A stretch of DNA of 42,197 nucleotides from Pannonibacter carbonis (GTDB lineage Bacteria; Pseudomonadota; Alphaproteobacteria; Rhizobiales; Stappiaceae): assembly GCF_003012935.1 (NCBI RefSeq), contig NZ_PUDR01000009.1:208676-250872 (forward strand). The letters run 5' to 3'. Below the pieces are notes generated by a model. The model was not told the origin of the DNA. It ran no database searches and saw only the letters and a program-made list of their open reading frames with translations. Below, in pieces: positions 25,081-33,413 of the stretch (position 1 is the stretch's first letter; each line of letters starts with the position of its first letter). Both the position numbers and the translations under genes were made by a program.

Positions 25081-25097
25081 TTTAGAATTATTATAAT
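25081..25097. promoter_or_regulatory. Irr-type iron control element upstream of fbpA
   Basis: TTTAGAATTATTATAAT matches the ICE/Irr consensus TTTAGAA-N3-TTCTAAA at 12 of 14 fixed positions. It lies about 22 bp upstream of the predicted -35 box. Irr is the heme-responsive iron regulator of Hyphomicrobiales; its role here (repressor or activator) cannot be read from the site alone. Confidence 0.55.
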
Positions 25098-25125
25098 GTG
25101 AATATGAGTAAAGCAAGCAGGTTTT

Positions 25126-26133
25126 TCAGTCGGTTCTGGCCGGCTCAGACAGAGCGTTGGTCCGACCGGGCAGTGGCGTTCCGCCGGCAAGAATATCGGC
25201 CATCCAGTCCCGGTCGATGTTCTGTCCGGTCAGAACGATCCCGACCTTTCGGCCAGCCATCCTGTCCTTCTCCTGCATCAAGGCGGCAAGCGCGGCTGCG
25301 CCCGCGCCTTCAGCCAGATTATGCGTCGACCGGAACAGCCGCCGCGTGGCGCGGCCAATGTCATGGTCGCTGACCCGCAGGATCCGTGCCGCTCCGCTGC
25401 GGATAACGGCCAGCGCGTTGGGATCAGCGACGCGCACTGCCATGCCGTCGGCGAAACTGAAGGCGCTGCCTGTGTCCCGGATGTGCCCGGTCTCGAAAGC
25501 TTGCGCATAGCCGTCGAACCGGTCGGACACGACGCCGACAACGTCGGTCTTCAGCCCGAGCGCATCACGGGCGGAAATCATGCCACAGATGCCCGATCCA
25601 AGCCCGATCGGCACATAGACGGCATCAAGCCGTGGAAAGGCCCGCAGGAACTCGAGCGCATAGCTGGCAACGCCGGCGACAAGATCGGCCTGGAACGAAG
25701 CGACAAAGGTCAATCGCCGGGACTGTTGCAACTCTTGGGCATGGGCTTTTGCCGCGTCAAAATCCTCGCCGAATTCGATCAGTTCGGCCCCGAGTGCCCG
25801 CATGGCGGCGTTCTTCTCCTTCGAGTTGCCTTTCGGCACGACGATGGTGCAGGTCAGGCCAAACTGGCGGGCTGCGAAGGCCAAGCTCTGGCCATGGTTG
25901 CCGCGTGTCGCTGAAATCACGCCACTGCCAGCGGGAAGCTGTTGCGCCAGTCGGGCCAGATGCACGAGCCCGCCCCGAACCTTGAAGGCGCCGACTGGTG
26001 TATGGTTCTCGTGTTTGACCGCGACTTCTGCCCCGACCGCCTCTGACAACAGCGGCCAGACATATTGCGGTGTCGGCGGCATGTGGCGATAGACGATGCG
26101 GGCGGCGTCTTCTAGGGCAGCAAGGGTCAGCAT
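25126..26133 (-). CDS. Threonine/serine dehydratase-like PLP enzyme
   Basis: A 335-residue fold-type II PLP enzyme. K51 in VGAFKVRGG is the Schiff-base lysine, SATRGNHGQSLA contacts the substrate carboxylate, and GLGSGICG is the phosphate-binding glycine loop. There is no C-terminal ACT regulatory domain, so it resembles catabolic threonine/serine dehydratases or the EutB/hydroxyectoine-type relatives rather than biosynthetic IlvA. It should release ammonia from a hydroxy-amino acid. The ATG at 26133 is chosen over TTG 26172, since the MLTLAALEDAARIVYRHMPPTP start matches family N-termini. It lies 74 bp after the acyl-CoA-synthetase/GNAT gene on the same strand and may be co-transcribed. Confidence 0.8.
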   Translation of the reverse strand: MLTLAALEDAARIVYRHMPPTPQYVWPLLSEAVGAEVAVKHENHTPVGAFKVRGGLVHLARLAQQLPAGSGVISATRGNHGQSLAFAARQFGLTCTIVVPKGNSKEKNAAMRALGAELIEFGEDFDAAKAHAQELQQSRRLTFVASFQADLVAGVASYALEFLRAFPRLDAVYVPIGLGSGICGMISARDALGLKTDVVGVVSDRFDGYAQAFETGHIRDTGSAFSFADGMAVRVADPNALAVIRSGAARILRVSDHDIGRATRRLFRSTHNLAEGAGAAALAALMQEKDRMAGRKVGIVLTGQNIDRDWMADILAGGTPLPGRTNALSEPARTD

Positions 26134-26207
26134 GGAAGATCCGTCCAATCGGAGGGCAACAAGATCCGCCAACCCTAGCCAATCGGGCTTGCGCCGGGAA
26201 GGTGCAT

Positions 26208-28937
26208 TCAGGGCGTATCAAGCTGGGCGGCCGCCGCGTGCACCGGCAGCGTCACGATGGCAATTGCTGCATCGTCCGGGGATGTTGCAATGGCAAAGCC
26301 GAGCGCACCGCACATGGCCAGCATGCTGGTGTTTTCCTTCAGCACCTCGCCCTTGATTGTCTCGATGCCGTCGACCCGGGCATAGCGGATGATCAGTTTC
26401 ATCAAGGCCCAGCCCAGTCCGCGCCCTTTCAGGTCCGAACGCACCATTACCGCATATTCCCCGGTCCGGTGGTCAGGATCGGCATGCAGCCGCACAACGC
26501 CGAGCAAGTCCCCGGTTTGCGGATCGATCGCAGCAAGCGCCATGGCCCGATCATAGTCGAGCTGGGTCAGGCGGCTGAGGAACTTGTGATTGAAGTCCTT
26601 TACGGGGGCAAAGAAGCGCAGCCGCAGGTCATCCGGAGAAATCTGTTCAAAGAAGGTCCGGAACAGGTCCTCATCATCGGGGCGCACCGGCCGCACGAAC
26701 ACTTCCCAGCCGTCCTTGAGCGGCAGGACTTGTTCCCATTCCTTCGGATAGGGCGCGATGGCGAGCCGCGAGGCACCGCTCCGGCCGGCCTGGCGGGCAG
26801 GTTCGCCAAGCACCACACGGGCATCCAGCGCGGTCACCCCGTTGGCGTCGACGGCAAGCGGATTGATGTCCAGTTCCTTCAGTTCCGGCAAGTCGACCGA
26901 CATCTGCGACAGCTTGACAAGGGTGAGGGCAACAGCGGCACGGTTCTTCTCGGGCTGGCCGCGATGCGCCTGGAACAGGCGGGAGACGCGAGTCCGGCCG
27001 ATCAGGTTGTCCGCAAGATTGAGATCGAGTGGCGGCAACTCATGCGCGACATCGGCTGACACCTCCACCGAGGTTCCGCCCTGGCCGAATACCATGACCG
27101 GTCCGAACAGCGGTTCGTCGGCAATCCCGGTGAAGACTTCCAGGGTCTGGCGGGCGTCGTGCATGGCCTGAACCGTGAAGCCATCGATGCGGGCCTGCGG
27201 GTACTTGGCCGTGATCGCGGCGGTCATGTCGCGCGCAGCCGTCTCGGCGGCTTCTGCGGTTTTAAGCCGCAGCCGCAGCCCGTCGATGTCAGACTTGAAG
27301 GGCAGGTCCGGTGACCAGACCTTGACCACCAGCGCGGCATGGCGGGTCAGGATGTCTGAGGCAAGCGCCCGGACCGCATCACTATTGGCGGCCAGATGCG
27401 TCTCGATCATCGGGATGTCATAGGCCGCCAGCAGATCGGCGGTCTCGCGCGGGTCGAGCATCGTCCGGCCGCCGGCCAGCACCTGGCGCAGCACGTCCCG
27501 GGCCTTGTCCGGTTCGGGGGTGAAATCCGCCGGCAGGCTGGGTGGTGCCGCCATCAGCGCCTCCTGGGCTTCGGCGCTGCGGATCTGGTGCAGCACAGCC
27601 CGGACGGCTTCTGCCGGGCTGGCAAACACCGGAACTTTCGCTTCATCAAGTGCGCTGCGGGGCAGGGGATCTTCGCCGATGAGGGCTGCGATCAGGGTCT
27701 TGCGCCGCCCAAGCCGCTTCATGTCTGCCTTTGCCGCTGCCGCAATGGCTTGTGCGATGTCGCCGGCCGGGATGAAGGGATTTGGCGCGGCCAGCACGAG
27801 GACGCCATCGGGCGCCGGATCGGCAAGAACCGCGCTGATTGCGGCGCTGAAAGCCTCGGGGCCAGCCGCCTCCGGCAGGGTCATCGGATTGCCGGGCACC
27901 GCTCCCGGCCGCCCGAGCGGCGCAAGCTCGGCGCGTGTCTCTTCGGCAAGTTCGGCCATTTCAGCGCCGCCCTGGATCAGCTTGTCTGCGGCAAGTGTCG
28001 CCAGGCTGCGGCCATTGGCAATGATTGCCAGCCTGCGGCATTGCGGTGCGCGCAGGCGAGTTAGCGTCTCGACCGCCTCGAACATCTCGTCGAGGTCGCC
28101 GACGCGCAGGATACCGGCCCGTCGCAGGGCACTTTCGAACACCGCATCGCGCTGCGTGACCTTCCCCGCGTGGGTCTTGCCGGTGGCAAAGGCATCACGG
28201 CTACGTCCTGTGCGCACCAAAACGACGGGCTTGCCGCGCGCGGCTGCACGGGCTGCCGACAGGAACTTGCGTGGATTGCTGAGGCTTTCGATGTGCAGCA
28301 AAATGGCCCGAGTGCGCAGGTCTGCGGCAAAATAATCGATGAGGTCGCCGACATCGACATCCGAGCGCTGGCCAAGTGCGGCAATGCCGGAAAACCCCAG
28401 TTTCCGGGCCTTGGCCCAGGTGACAGTGGCGTTGACGATGGCGCTGGACCGGGCAATCAGCGCCAGATCGCCGGCAAGTGGCGGATCCCGAGTCACCAGC
28501 AGATCGAGCTTGGCATGGGGCGCGGCCAGTCCGATGCTGCCCGGACCGATCAGGCGCAGGCGTTGCGGCCTTGCAGCGCGCAGGCAGGCGGCAACGGTCG
28601 CCTCGGGAAAGCTGTCAAAGCCGGCAGACGCAAACAGGACAACCCGGGCGCCGGTGATGCTGGCGGTCGTCACCAGATCTTCCGCCAGCTCGGCCGGTCC
28701 CAGATAGACGACCAGATCGGCGGCAAAGTCGAGGTCGGCAAGAGAGGCGGCGCTTGTGAGGCCGGCCGGATCGACGCCAATCGGATGTTGGATGTTCACC
28801 AGCGCGACGGGGCCAGCAAAGCCGGCCGCAGCGAGGCGCTTGAGGAGGTGCAGAAGAACCGCGTCGCCGTGCCGGTTCGGCCCCACGAAGGCGATGCTCG
28901 TTGGCTGGAAGGCTGCTTCCAGATTGCGGATCGTCAC
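26208..28937 (-). CDS. NDP-forming acyl-CoA synthetase / GNAT fusion (Pat-like)
   Basis: A 909-residue fusion. In order: CoA-binding domain (about 5-125, SIAFVGPNRHGDAVL), succinyl-CoA-ligase-like domain (about 130-440, with VRTGRSRDAFATGKTHAGKV carrying a histidine near the usual phospho-His site), ATP-grasp domain (about 480-710, GPVMVFGQGGTSVE, KELDINPLAVD), and a C-terminal GNAT domain (about 730-890, MVRSDLKGRGLGWALM acetyl-CoA loop). This layout matches PatZ/Pat-type lysine acetyltransferases that modify acetyl-CoA synthetase and other proteins. The GTG at 28937 is chosen because AAGGAGG lies 5 nt upstream; that motif would be inside the gene if ATG 28955 were used. Whether the synthetase half is active cannot be told. 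Confidence 0.83.
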   Translation of the reverse strand: MTIRNLEAAFQPTSIAFVGPNRHGDAVLLHLLKRLAAAGFAGPVALVNIQHPIGVDPAGLTSAASLADLDFAADLVVYLGPAELAEDLVTTASITGARVVLFASAGFDSFPEATVAACLRAARPQRLRLIGPGSIGLAAPHAKLDLLVTRDPPLAGDLALIARSSAIVNATVTWAKARKLGFSGIAALGQRSDVDVGDLIDYFAADLRTRAILLHIESLSNPRKFLSAARAAARGKPVVLVRTGRSRDAFATGKTHAGKVTQRDAVFESALRRAGILRVGDLDEMFEAVETLTRLRAPQCRRLAIIANGRSLATLAADKLIQGGAEMAELAEETRAELAPLGRPGAVPGNPMTLPEAAGPEAFSAAISAVLADPAPDGVLVLAAPNPFIPAGDIAQAIAAAAKADMKRLGRRKTLIAALIGEDPLPRSALDEAKVPVFASPAEAVRAVLHQIRSAEAQEALMAAPPSLPADFTPEPDKARDVLRQVLAGGRTMLDPRETADLLAAYDIPMIETHLAANSDAVRALASDILTRHAALVVKVWSPDLPFKSDIDGLRLRLKTAEAAETAARDMTAAITAKYPQARIDGFTVQAMHDARQTLEVFTGIADEPLFGPVMVFGQGGTSVEVSADVAHELPPLDLNLADNLIGRTRVSRLFQAHRGQPEKNRAAVALTLVKLSQMSVDLPELKELDINPLAVDANGVTALDARVVLGEPARQAGRSGASRLAIAPYPKEWEQVLPLKDGWEVFVRPVRPDDEDLFRTFFEQISPDDLRLRFFAPVKDFNHKFLSRLTQLDYDRAMALAAIDPQTGDLLGVVRLHADPDHRTGEYAVMVRSDLKGRGLGWALMKLIIRYARVDGIETIKGEVLKENTSMLAMCGALGFAIATSPDDAAIAIVTLPVHAAAAQLDTP

Positions 28938-29377
28938 GGCGGCCTCCTTGAGCATGGCCCTGATGCTGGTTCATTTCGTCAGCAGTAGGACGACAATCAA
29001 GTCGGTACCCGGTTTGTATTTCGTTTGCGTGATTGCCGCAGGCCGCGCCTCCCCCGCCAGCGCAGGGCTATCGCATATGAAGTCTGGCACATAATCGATG
29101 TTAGGGACTGAGCCTAGAATCAAACCCGGTCGAGGCCTCTCCGCTCCCCTCCCCCTCGTGGGGAGGGGCTTGGGGGTGGGGGGAGCGGACTAAAATCCAG
29201 GGTTCACGTTCCTAACTTGGCTTTCATCAGACGCTTTATGACCAAACGACCTGCCGTGCCCCCCACCCCTTACCCCTCCCCACGAGGGGGAGGGGGGCTG
29301 AGACACCCCGAAAAGCGTCTGGCCACATATGCGATAGCCCTGCCCAAAGGGGGAAGGGCGGTGCAGTGAGACCTGTC
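28938..29377. other. Intergenic stretch with MITE-like element, no gene
   Basis: About 440 bp between the GNAT-fusion start and the end of the universal stress gene. Except for its flanks it is filled by the inverted-repeat element at 29063-29342. No gene is visible. Confidence 0.55.
29063..29342. repeat. MITE-like element with 17-bp terminal inverted repeats
   Basis: A 280-bp element bounded by perfect 17-bp inverted repeats (29063-29079 with 29326-29342). Inside are further paired blocks: a GC-rich ~35-bp pair (about 29149-29183 with 29260-29294, including CTCGTGGGGAGGGG-type sequence) and CAGACGCTTT (29228-29237) with AAAGCGTCTG (29312-29321). It has no open frame for a transposase, so it is a non-autonomous element or nested insertions. 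The transcript would fold into a long hairpin. Confidence 0.65.
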
Positions 29378-30208
29378 TCAGTGGGCCATCAGAACCGGAA
29401 CAGTCATGGCAGCCAGGATGTCACGGGTCGCGCCGCCGAACAGGAACTCGCGCACGCGGCTGTGGCCGTAGCCACCCATCACCACCAGATCGTTGCCATT
29501 GTCGCTGACATAGTTGAGCAGCGTGTCGGCAACCGAGGTCTGCGGGTTGGTCACCACGTCGACGGTCACGTTCAGGCCGTGGCGGGCGAGGTAAGTCGCC
29601 ATGTCGGCGCCGGGCTCCCCGGCCATCTTGCGGCTTTTGTTGATGATCAGCACGGTCACCTTCTTGGCCATGGCGAGCATCGGCAGCGCCGCATGCACGG
29701 CCCGGGTTGCCGTCGGGCTGCCGTCCCAGGCGACGAGGGCGCTGTCCAGCTTCGGCGACGGCGCGCCGATGTAGGGCACCAGCAGCACCGGCACGCCGCT
29801 CTCAAACAGCGCGGTCTCGATCAGCAGTTCGCGCATGGGCTCCGGCTTGTCCGGGTTTTCCTGACCGACGACGATCAGGTCCGTCAGCCGGCAATGCCGC
29901 AGCACGGGCTCCATCGGTCCGCCGGTCATCAGTTCCGCCAGCCGGCCTTCGCTCTTGACGGCACCAAGGCGGGCCAGCTCGTTGAAGGCGGCCAGCGACG
30001 CCTGCGCGGCGGCCAGAGCCTGCTGCCGGCTGGCCTCGATGAAGTCCGCCGGCAGGGGAGCTGCGGCGAAAGCCGGGACGACCGGCTCGAAGGCCAGTGC
30101 AAGACCGGTCACATGCGCGTCGCAACGTCCTGCCAGGTCGATTGCATATTTGGCTGCCGTCTGGTCGCCGGCAAGATCGGTGATCGCCAGAATATCCTTC
30201 AAAGCCAT
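29378..30208 (-). CDS. Universal stress protein, tandem UspA domains
   Basis: A 276-residue protein with two UspA folds (about 1-145 and 150-276). The second carries the ATP-binding pattern G-x2-G-x9-G: GGYGHSRVREFLFGGATRD (245-263). The first lacks it. ATP-binding Usp proteins act in stress, dormancy and low-oxygen survival, usually in the cytosol. GGAGGAAG precedes the ATG. An Fnr-like box (30283-30296) lies 75 bp upstream. The next gene downstream on the same strand is the Pat-like fusion, beyond the MITE-like element; Pat enzymes acetylate a universal stress protein in mycobacteria. Confidence 0.88.
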   Translation of the reverse strand: MALKDILAITDLAGDQTAAKYAIDLAGRCDAHVTGLALAFEPVVPAFAAAPLPADFIEASRQQALAAAQASLAAFNELARLGAVKSEGRLAELMTGGPMEPVLRHCRLTDLIVVGQENPDKPEPMRELLIETALFESGVPVLLVPYIGAPSPKLDSALVAWDGSPTATRAVHAALPMLAMAKKVTVLIINKSRKMAGEPGADMATYLARHGLNVTVDVVTNPQTSVADTLLNYVSDNGNDLVVMGGYGHSRVREFLFGGATRDILAAMTVPVLMAH

Positions 30209-30282
30209 GTGCTTCCTCCGTCCGTTGGGCTCCCCGTCGAGCCTGTCACATCCGACAATAGGTCCATTGTCGTGTCCAGACT

Positions 30283-30296
30283 TTGACGCGCATCAA
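30283..30296. promoter_or_regulatory. Fnr/FixK-type box upstream of the universal stress gene
   Basis: TTGACGCGCATCAA matches TTGAT-N4-ATCAA at 9 of 10 fixed positions. It lies 75 bp before the start codon, a normal distance for an activator site, and in the 126-bp gap after the TPP-enzyme stop. Confidence 0.6.
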
Positions 30297-30334
30297 GACG
30301 GAACGGATTCGGGCGGTGGATTCAGGCTGTGGCT

Positions 30335-32005
30335 TCAGGCCTGGGCGGCCTCCGCTGCCGCCCGGATCTGCGACAGCGAGGCCGCCGGTGTCAGCGCTTC
30401 GGGATCGATGAGCAGATGCAGCACCGCCGGCTTGCCGCTGGCCTTGGCCCGGGCGAGGGCGGGCCCGAACTCCGCCGTCTCCCGCACCGTCTCGCCATGG
30501 GCGCCATAAGACCGGGCAAGGGCGGCGAAATCCGGATTGACCAGCTTCGTGCCGGAGGGACGGCCGGGATAATGCCGCTCCTGGTGCATGCGGATGGTGC
30601 CATACATGCCGTTGTCGATCACCAGCACGATGACTGCCGCATTGTCCTGCACGGCCGTGCCCAGCTCCTGCATGGTCATCTGGAAGCAGCCATCGCCGGC
30701 AAAGCAGATGACGTTGCGCTCCGGGAAGGCGAGCTTGGCGGCAATGGCGCCGGGCAGGCCATAGCCCATCGAGCCGGACGTGGGGGCGGCCTGCGTGGCG
30801 AAGCGGCGGAAGCGGTGGAACCGGTGCAGCCAGGTGGCATAGTTGCCGGCGCCATTGGTGAAGATCGTGTCCGCGGCCATCTCGGCCTCGATGTGCTCCA
30901 TCACGCCGGCCATCTGCAGCGCGCCCGGTGTCTGTGGCCTTGCGCCGGACCAGGCCAGATAGTCGGCATGTGCCTCGGCGGCCTGTCCGGTGTTCTTCGG
31001 CGCGGTCGGCGGCTGCAGACCTTCGACGGCCTTGCAGAAGCCGGTCGGTGCGGCATTGATCGGCAAGCTGGCGCGGTAGACGCGGCCCAGCTCCTCCGGG
31101 TCCGGATGCACATGCACCAGCTGCTGTGCCGGCTCGGGGATCGACAGCAGCGAATAGGACTGGCTCGGCATCTCGGACAGGCGGCCACCGACGAGCAGGA
31201 TCAGGTCGCTTGCCTTGATGCGTGCCAGCAGCTTCGGGTTGGCGCCAATGCCGACATCGCCGGCGTAGTTCGAATGCAGGTTGTCGAACAGCATCTGGCG
31301 GCGGAAGGAACAGGCGACCGGCAGGTCGAAGCGCTCGGCAAAGCGCGTGAAGGCGGCCACCGCCTCCTCGGTCCAGCGGCTGCCGCCCAGGATGGCGATC
31401 GGGCGTTCGGCTGCCCACAGGCGCTTCTGCAGGTCGGCCATCTGCGTCAGGCCCGGATGGGTTTCCACCTGCCGCCAGGGCTGCGGTTGGCTCACCTCGG
31501 CAAGCTCCACCAGCATGTCTTCCGGCAGCGCCAGCACCACCGGACCCGGCCGGCCGGAGGTCGCGACATGATAGGCGCGGGAGATGAATTCCGGCACGCG
31601 TTCGGCGTGGTCGATCTCGGCCACCCACTTGGCAATGCCGCCGAACATCTGCCGGTAGTCGACTTCCTGGAAGGCCTCGCGCTCGCGCATGCCGCGCTCG
31701 ATCTGGCCGATGAACAGGATCATCGGCGTCGAGTCCTGCGCTGCCACATGCACGCCGGCGGAGGCATTTGTGGCGCCGGGGCCCCGCGTCACCATGCAGA
31801 TGCCGGGACGGCCGGTCAGCTTGCCATGCGCTTCGGCCATCATCGCCGCGCCGCCTTCCTGACGGCAGATGGTGATGGGGATGCGCGCATCATGCAGCGC
31901 GTCGAGAACGGCGAGATAGCTTTCGCCCGGCACGCAGAACACCCGTTCCGCGCCGTGGGTTTCAAGGGCCTCAACGAGGAGCTGCCCGCCTGTCTTCTGC
32001 GCCAT
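30335..32005 (-). CDS. Thiamine-diphosphate-dependent enzyme (acetolactate-synthase-like)
   Basis: A 556-residue TPP enzyme with the three-domain pyruvate-oxidase-like layout: Pyr domain (1-170) with catalytic glutamate E50 in CRQEGGAAMMAEAHGK and TRGPGATNASAGVH; central domain (190-320); PP domain (360-550) with the Mg-binding GDGCFQMTMQE...IDN motif and GSMGYGLPGAIAAK. No ilvN/ilvH small subunit gene lies nearby and the family includes benzoylformate decarboxylases, sulfoacetaldehyde and oxalyl-CoA relatives, so the substrate is open. ATG 32005 is preferred; GTG 32014 is a possible alternative. The neighbouring genes do not reveal the pathway. Confidence 0.83.
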   Translation of the reverse strand: MAQKTGGQLLVEALETHGAERVFCVPGESYLAVLDALHDARIPITICRQEGGAAMMAEAHGKLTGRPGICMVTRGPGATNASAGVHVAAQDSTPMILFIGQIERGMREREAFQEVDYRQMFGGIAKWVAEIDHAERVPEFISRAYHVATSGRPGPVVLALPEDMLVELAEVSQPQPWRQVETHPGLTQMADLQKRLWAAERPIAILGGSRWTEEAVAAFTRFAERFDLPVACSFRRQMLFDNLHSNYAGDVGIGANPKLLARIKASDLILLVGGRLSEMPSQSYSLLSIPEPAQQLVHVHPDPEELGRVYRASLPINAAPTGFCKAVEGLQPPTAPKNTGQAAEAHADYLAWSGARPQTPGALQMAGVMEHIEAEMAADTIFTNGAGNYATWLHRFHRFRRFATQAAPTSGSMGYGLPGAIAAKLAFPERNVICFAGDGCFQMTMQELGTAVQDNAAVIVLVIDNGMYGTIRMHQERHYPGRPSGTKLVNPDFAALARSYGAHGETVRETAEFGPALARAKASGKPAVLHLLIDPEALTPAASLSQIRAAAEAAQA

Positions 32006-32191
32006 GTCCGTCACCCGCCATCATTGCGGGGGCACCCCGCAAGGGAATCTCCCTGTGCTATAGCGCAGATCGGGTCGCCGGGACATTCAAGCCGGGGCGC
32101 ACATGCACGGCTTTTCGCAATGGAGTTATTCCAATATGGAATGCGAACGGGCGATATGGTGTGATTTTTTCACTGATAGGGGCGGCCAAAA

Positions 32192-32236
32192 CGCCGTTCT
32201 GGAATGAAAACGGCGCGCAGCAGAAGCCGCGCGCCG
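32192..32236 (-). terminator. Overlapping terminator hairpins after kbp
   Basis: On the minus strand two overlapping stems follow the kbp stop: 32211-32221 with 32226-32236 (11 bp, one mismatch or wobble) followed by TTTT, and 32192-32198 with 32209-32215 also followed by TTTT. They are mutually exclusive but both end in T-runs. Confidence 0.6.
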
Positions 32237-32251
32237 GTGTGCAAGCCCCTG

Positions 32252-32695
32252 TCAGGCGACTGCTTCGGCCGGAATGCGCAGCACCTGACCCGGATAGATC
32301 TTGTCCGGATGGCTCAACATCGGCTTGTTCGCCTCGAAGATTTCCATGTAGCGGCCGCCCTTGCCGAGCGTGTCTTCCGCGATCTTCCAGAGCGTGTCGC
32401 CCTTGGCAACCGTGTGGAACCGGGCTTCCGGCTCGGTCGTTGCGACGGTGATCTCTTCTTCCACCGAGGCGATGCCGAGCACGTTGCCGGCGGCCAGGAT
32501 GAGCTTTTCGCGCGCTTCCTGGGTCGGGGCAGCGCCAGCGATCTTCACCTTGTCGCCCGAGACTTCCACCTTGATGTCCCCATCCAGACCAAGCGCGGCC
32601 ACTTCCTTCTCGATGGCTTCAGCGCTTGCGGCCTCAGGCTCATCGCTGCCCCACAGCTTCTTGCCCGCATCCTTCACAAAATCAAAGAAACCCAT
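32252..32695 (-). CDS. kbp: BON-LysM protein, potassium-binding Kbp (YgaU) family
   Basis: A 147-residue cytoplasmic-type protein without signal peptide. It starts MGFFDFVKDAGKKLWGSDE, nearly the same opening as E. coli Kbp/YgaU. A BON domain (about 27-90, KVEVSGDKVKIAGAAPTQEAREKL) is followed by LysM (about 97-145, FHTVAKGDTLWKIAEDTLG ... ANKPMLSHPDKIYPGQVLRIP). E. coli Kbp binds K+ and is needed at high potassium; that role is inferred here from the close architecture. The ATG at 32695 is chosen because it gives the family start; an open extension upstream is arginine-rich and unrelated. Confidence 0.9.
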   Translation of the reverse strand: MGFFDFVKDAGKKLWGSDEPEAASAEAIEKEVAALGLDGDIKVEVSGDKVKIAGAAPTQEAREKLILAAGNVLGIASVEEEITVATTEPEARFHTVAKGDTLWKIAEDTLGKGGRYMEIFEANKPMLSHPDKIYPGQVLRIPAEAVA

Positions 32696-32884
32696 GGTCG
32701 TGATCCACCCTTGAAAAATACTGCCGCCCGTTTGGTCGACCCTTACAAACATAAGCCTCGCCGGAGGGCGATAGCCCTTGGCCCGCCTCCGACGCCGCTC
32801 GTTACCCGGCAATAATAGCACTGGAAAATAACATTACTGTAGATGTAACGTTAGGGAAGCGCCGGAAATTTCCAGGCTGCCGGC

Positions 32885-33265
32885 TCACACATTGACCACA
32901 GTGACCACCTGGAACGTGTGCATCTCCCCGTCCTCGTCACGGATCGACACGTACTCTCCCGGCTCAAAGGCATGCGTGCCGAAGCGGTATCCAGCCTCGT
33001 CGTCATCCTCCCCCTCGATGTCATAGTGGAAGGCCCAGGAACCGCCCGGTCGATGGACCAGATGGCCGATTTCTTCCTCTTCGCTGCCCCAGAACCGGCG
33101 CACCCGGCAATGGGCCCGTGCCTTCTTCCAGGCGGCAGCATCGATATGGCCGGTCGCGTCCAGCGGTGCCGTGAATTCATAGCCATGCCGGGCGGATCCG
33201 TTGGGGTGGTCCTTGGTGCGGGCAAGGTTGAGGCGAATCTTCTTCAGGCCGAGACTGTCGGTCAT
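32885..33265 (-). CDS. Conserved hypothetical protein, acidic and aromatic
   Basis: A 126-residue protein of unknown function. It begins MTDSLGLKKIRLNLARTKDHPNGSARHGYEF, has GHIDAAAWKKARAHCRVRRFWGSEEEEIGHLVHRPGGSWAFHYD-type segments, and an acidic GEDDDEAGYRFGTHAF followed by PGEYVSIRDEDGEMHTFQVV. No transmembrane segment or signal peptide is visible. I do not recognise a named family but the composition is clearly coding. GGAGGGAT lies 8 nt before the ATG at 33265. It is divergent from the APH/P-loop kinase, with an Fnr-like box between them. Confidence 0.7.
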   Translation of the reverse strand: MTDSLGLKKIRLNLARTKDHPNGSARHGYEFTAPLDATGHIDAAAWKKARAHCRVRRFWGSEEEEIGHLVHRPGGSWAFHYDIEGEDDDEAGYRFGTHAFEPGEYVSIRDEDGEMHTFQVVTVVNV

Positions 33266-33344
33266 GGGCGTATCCCTCCATGCGAACCGGCATCTTGCCG
33301 GTTTCATCATCCACCCCAGACTGTCACAGTTCTGTGCCCGTTCC

Positions 33345-33358
33345 TTGAGCAGGATCAA
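33345..33358. promoter_or_regulatory. Fnr/FixK-type box between divergent genes
   Basis: TTGAGCAGGATCAA matches TTGAT-N4-ATCAA at 9 of 10 positions. It lies 56 bp before the kinase start and 80 bp before the divergent hypothetical gene, and may serve either or both. Confidence 0.6.
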
Positions 33359-33413
33359 GTCGCCCTTGTCCGGCTTGGCACAGTCTGTCCGAGGGGCCGT
33401 TGCGGAGATCAGA

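Noticed and set aside
26070-28064. Plus-strand frames opposite the Pat-like fusion and dehydratase
   Set aside because: Antisense shadows of well-supported genes; no conserved motifs and no ribosome sites of note.
30335-32005. Acetolactate synthase IlvB for branched-chain synthesis
   Set aside because: No small-subunit gene nearby and the motifs are shared by many TPP enzymes, so the name would overstate the evidence.
30246-32164. Large frames overlapping the TPP enzyme on both strands
   Set aside because: They conflict with a complete TPP enzyme that shows the full cofactor motifs.
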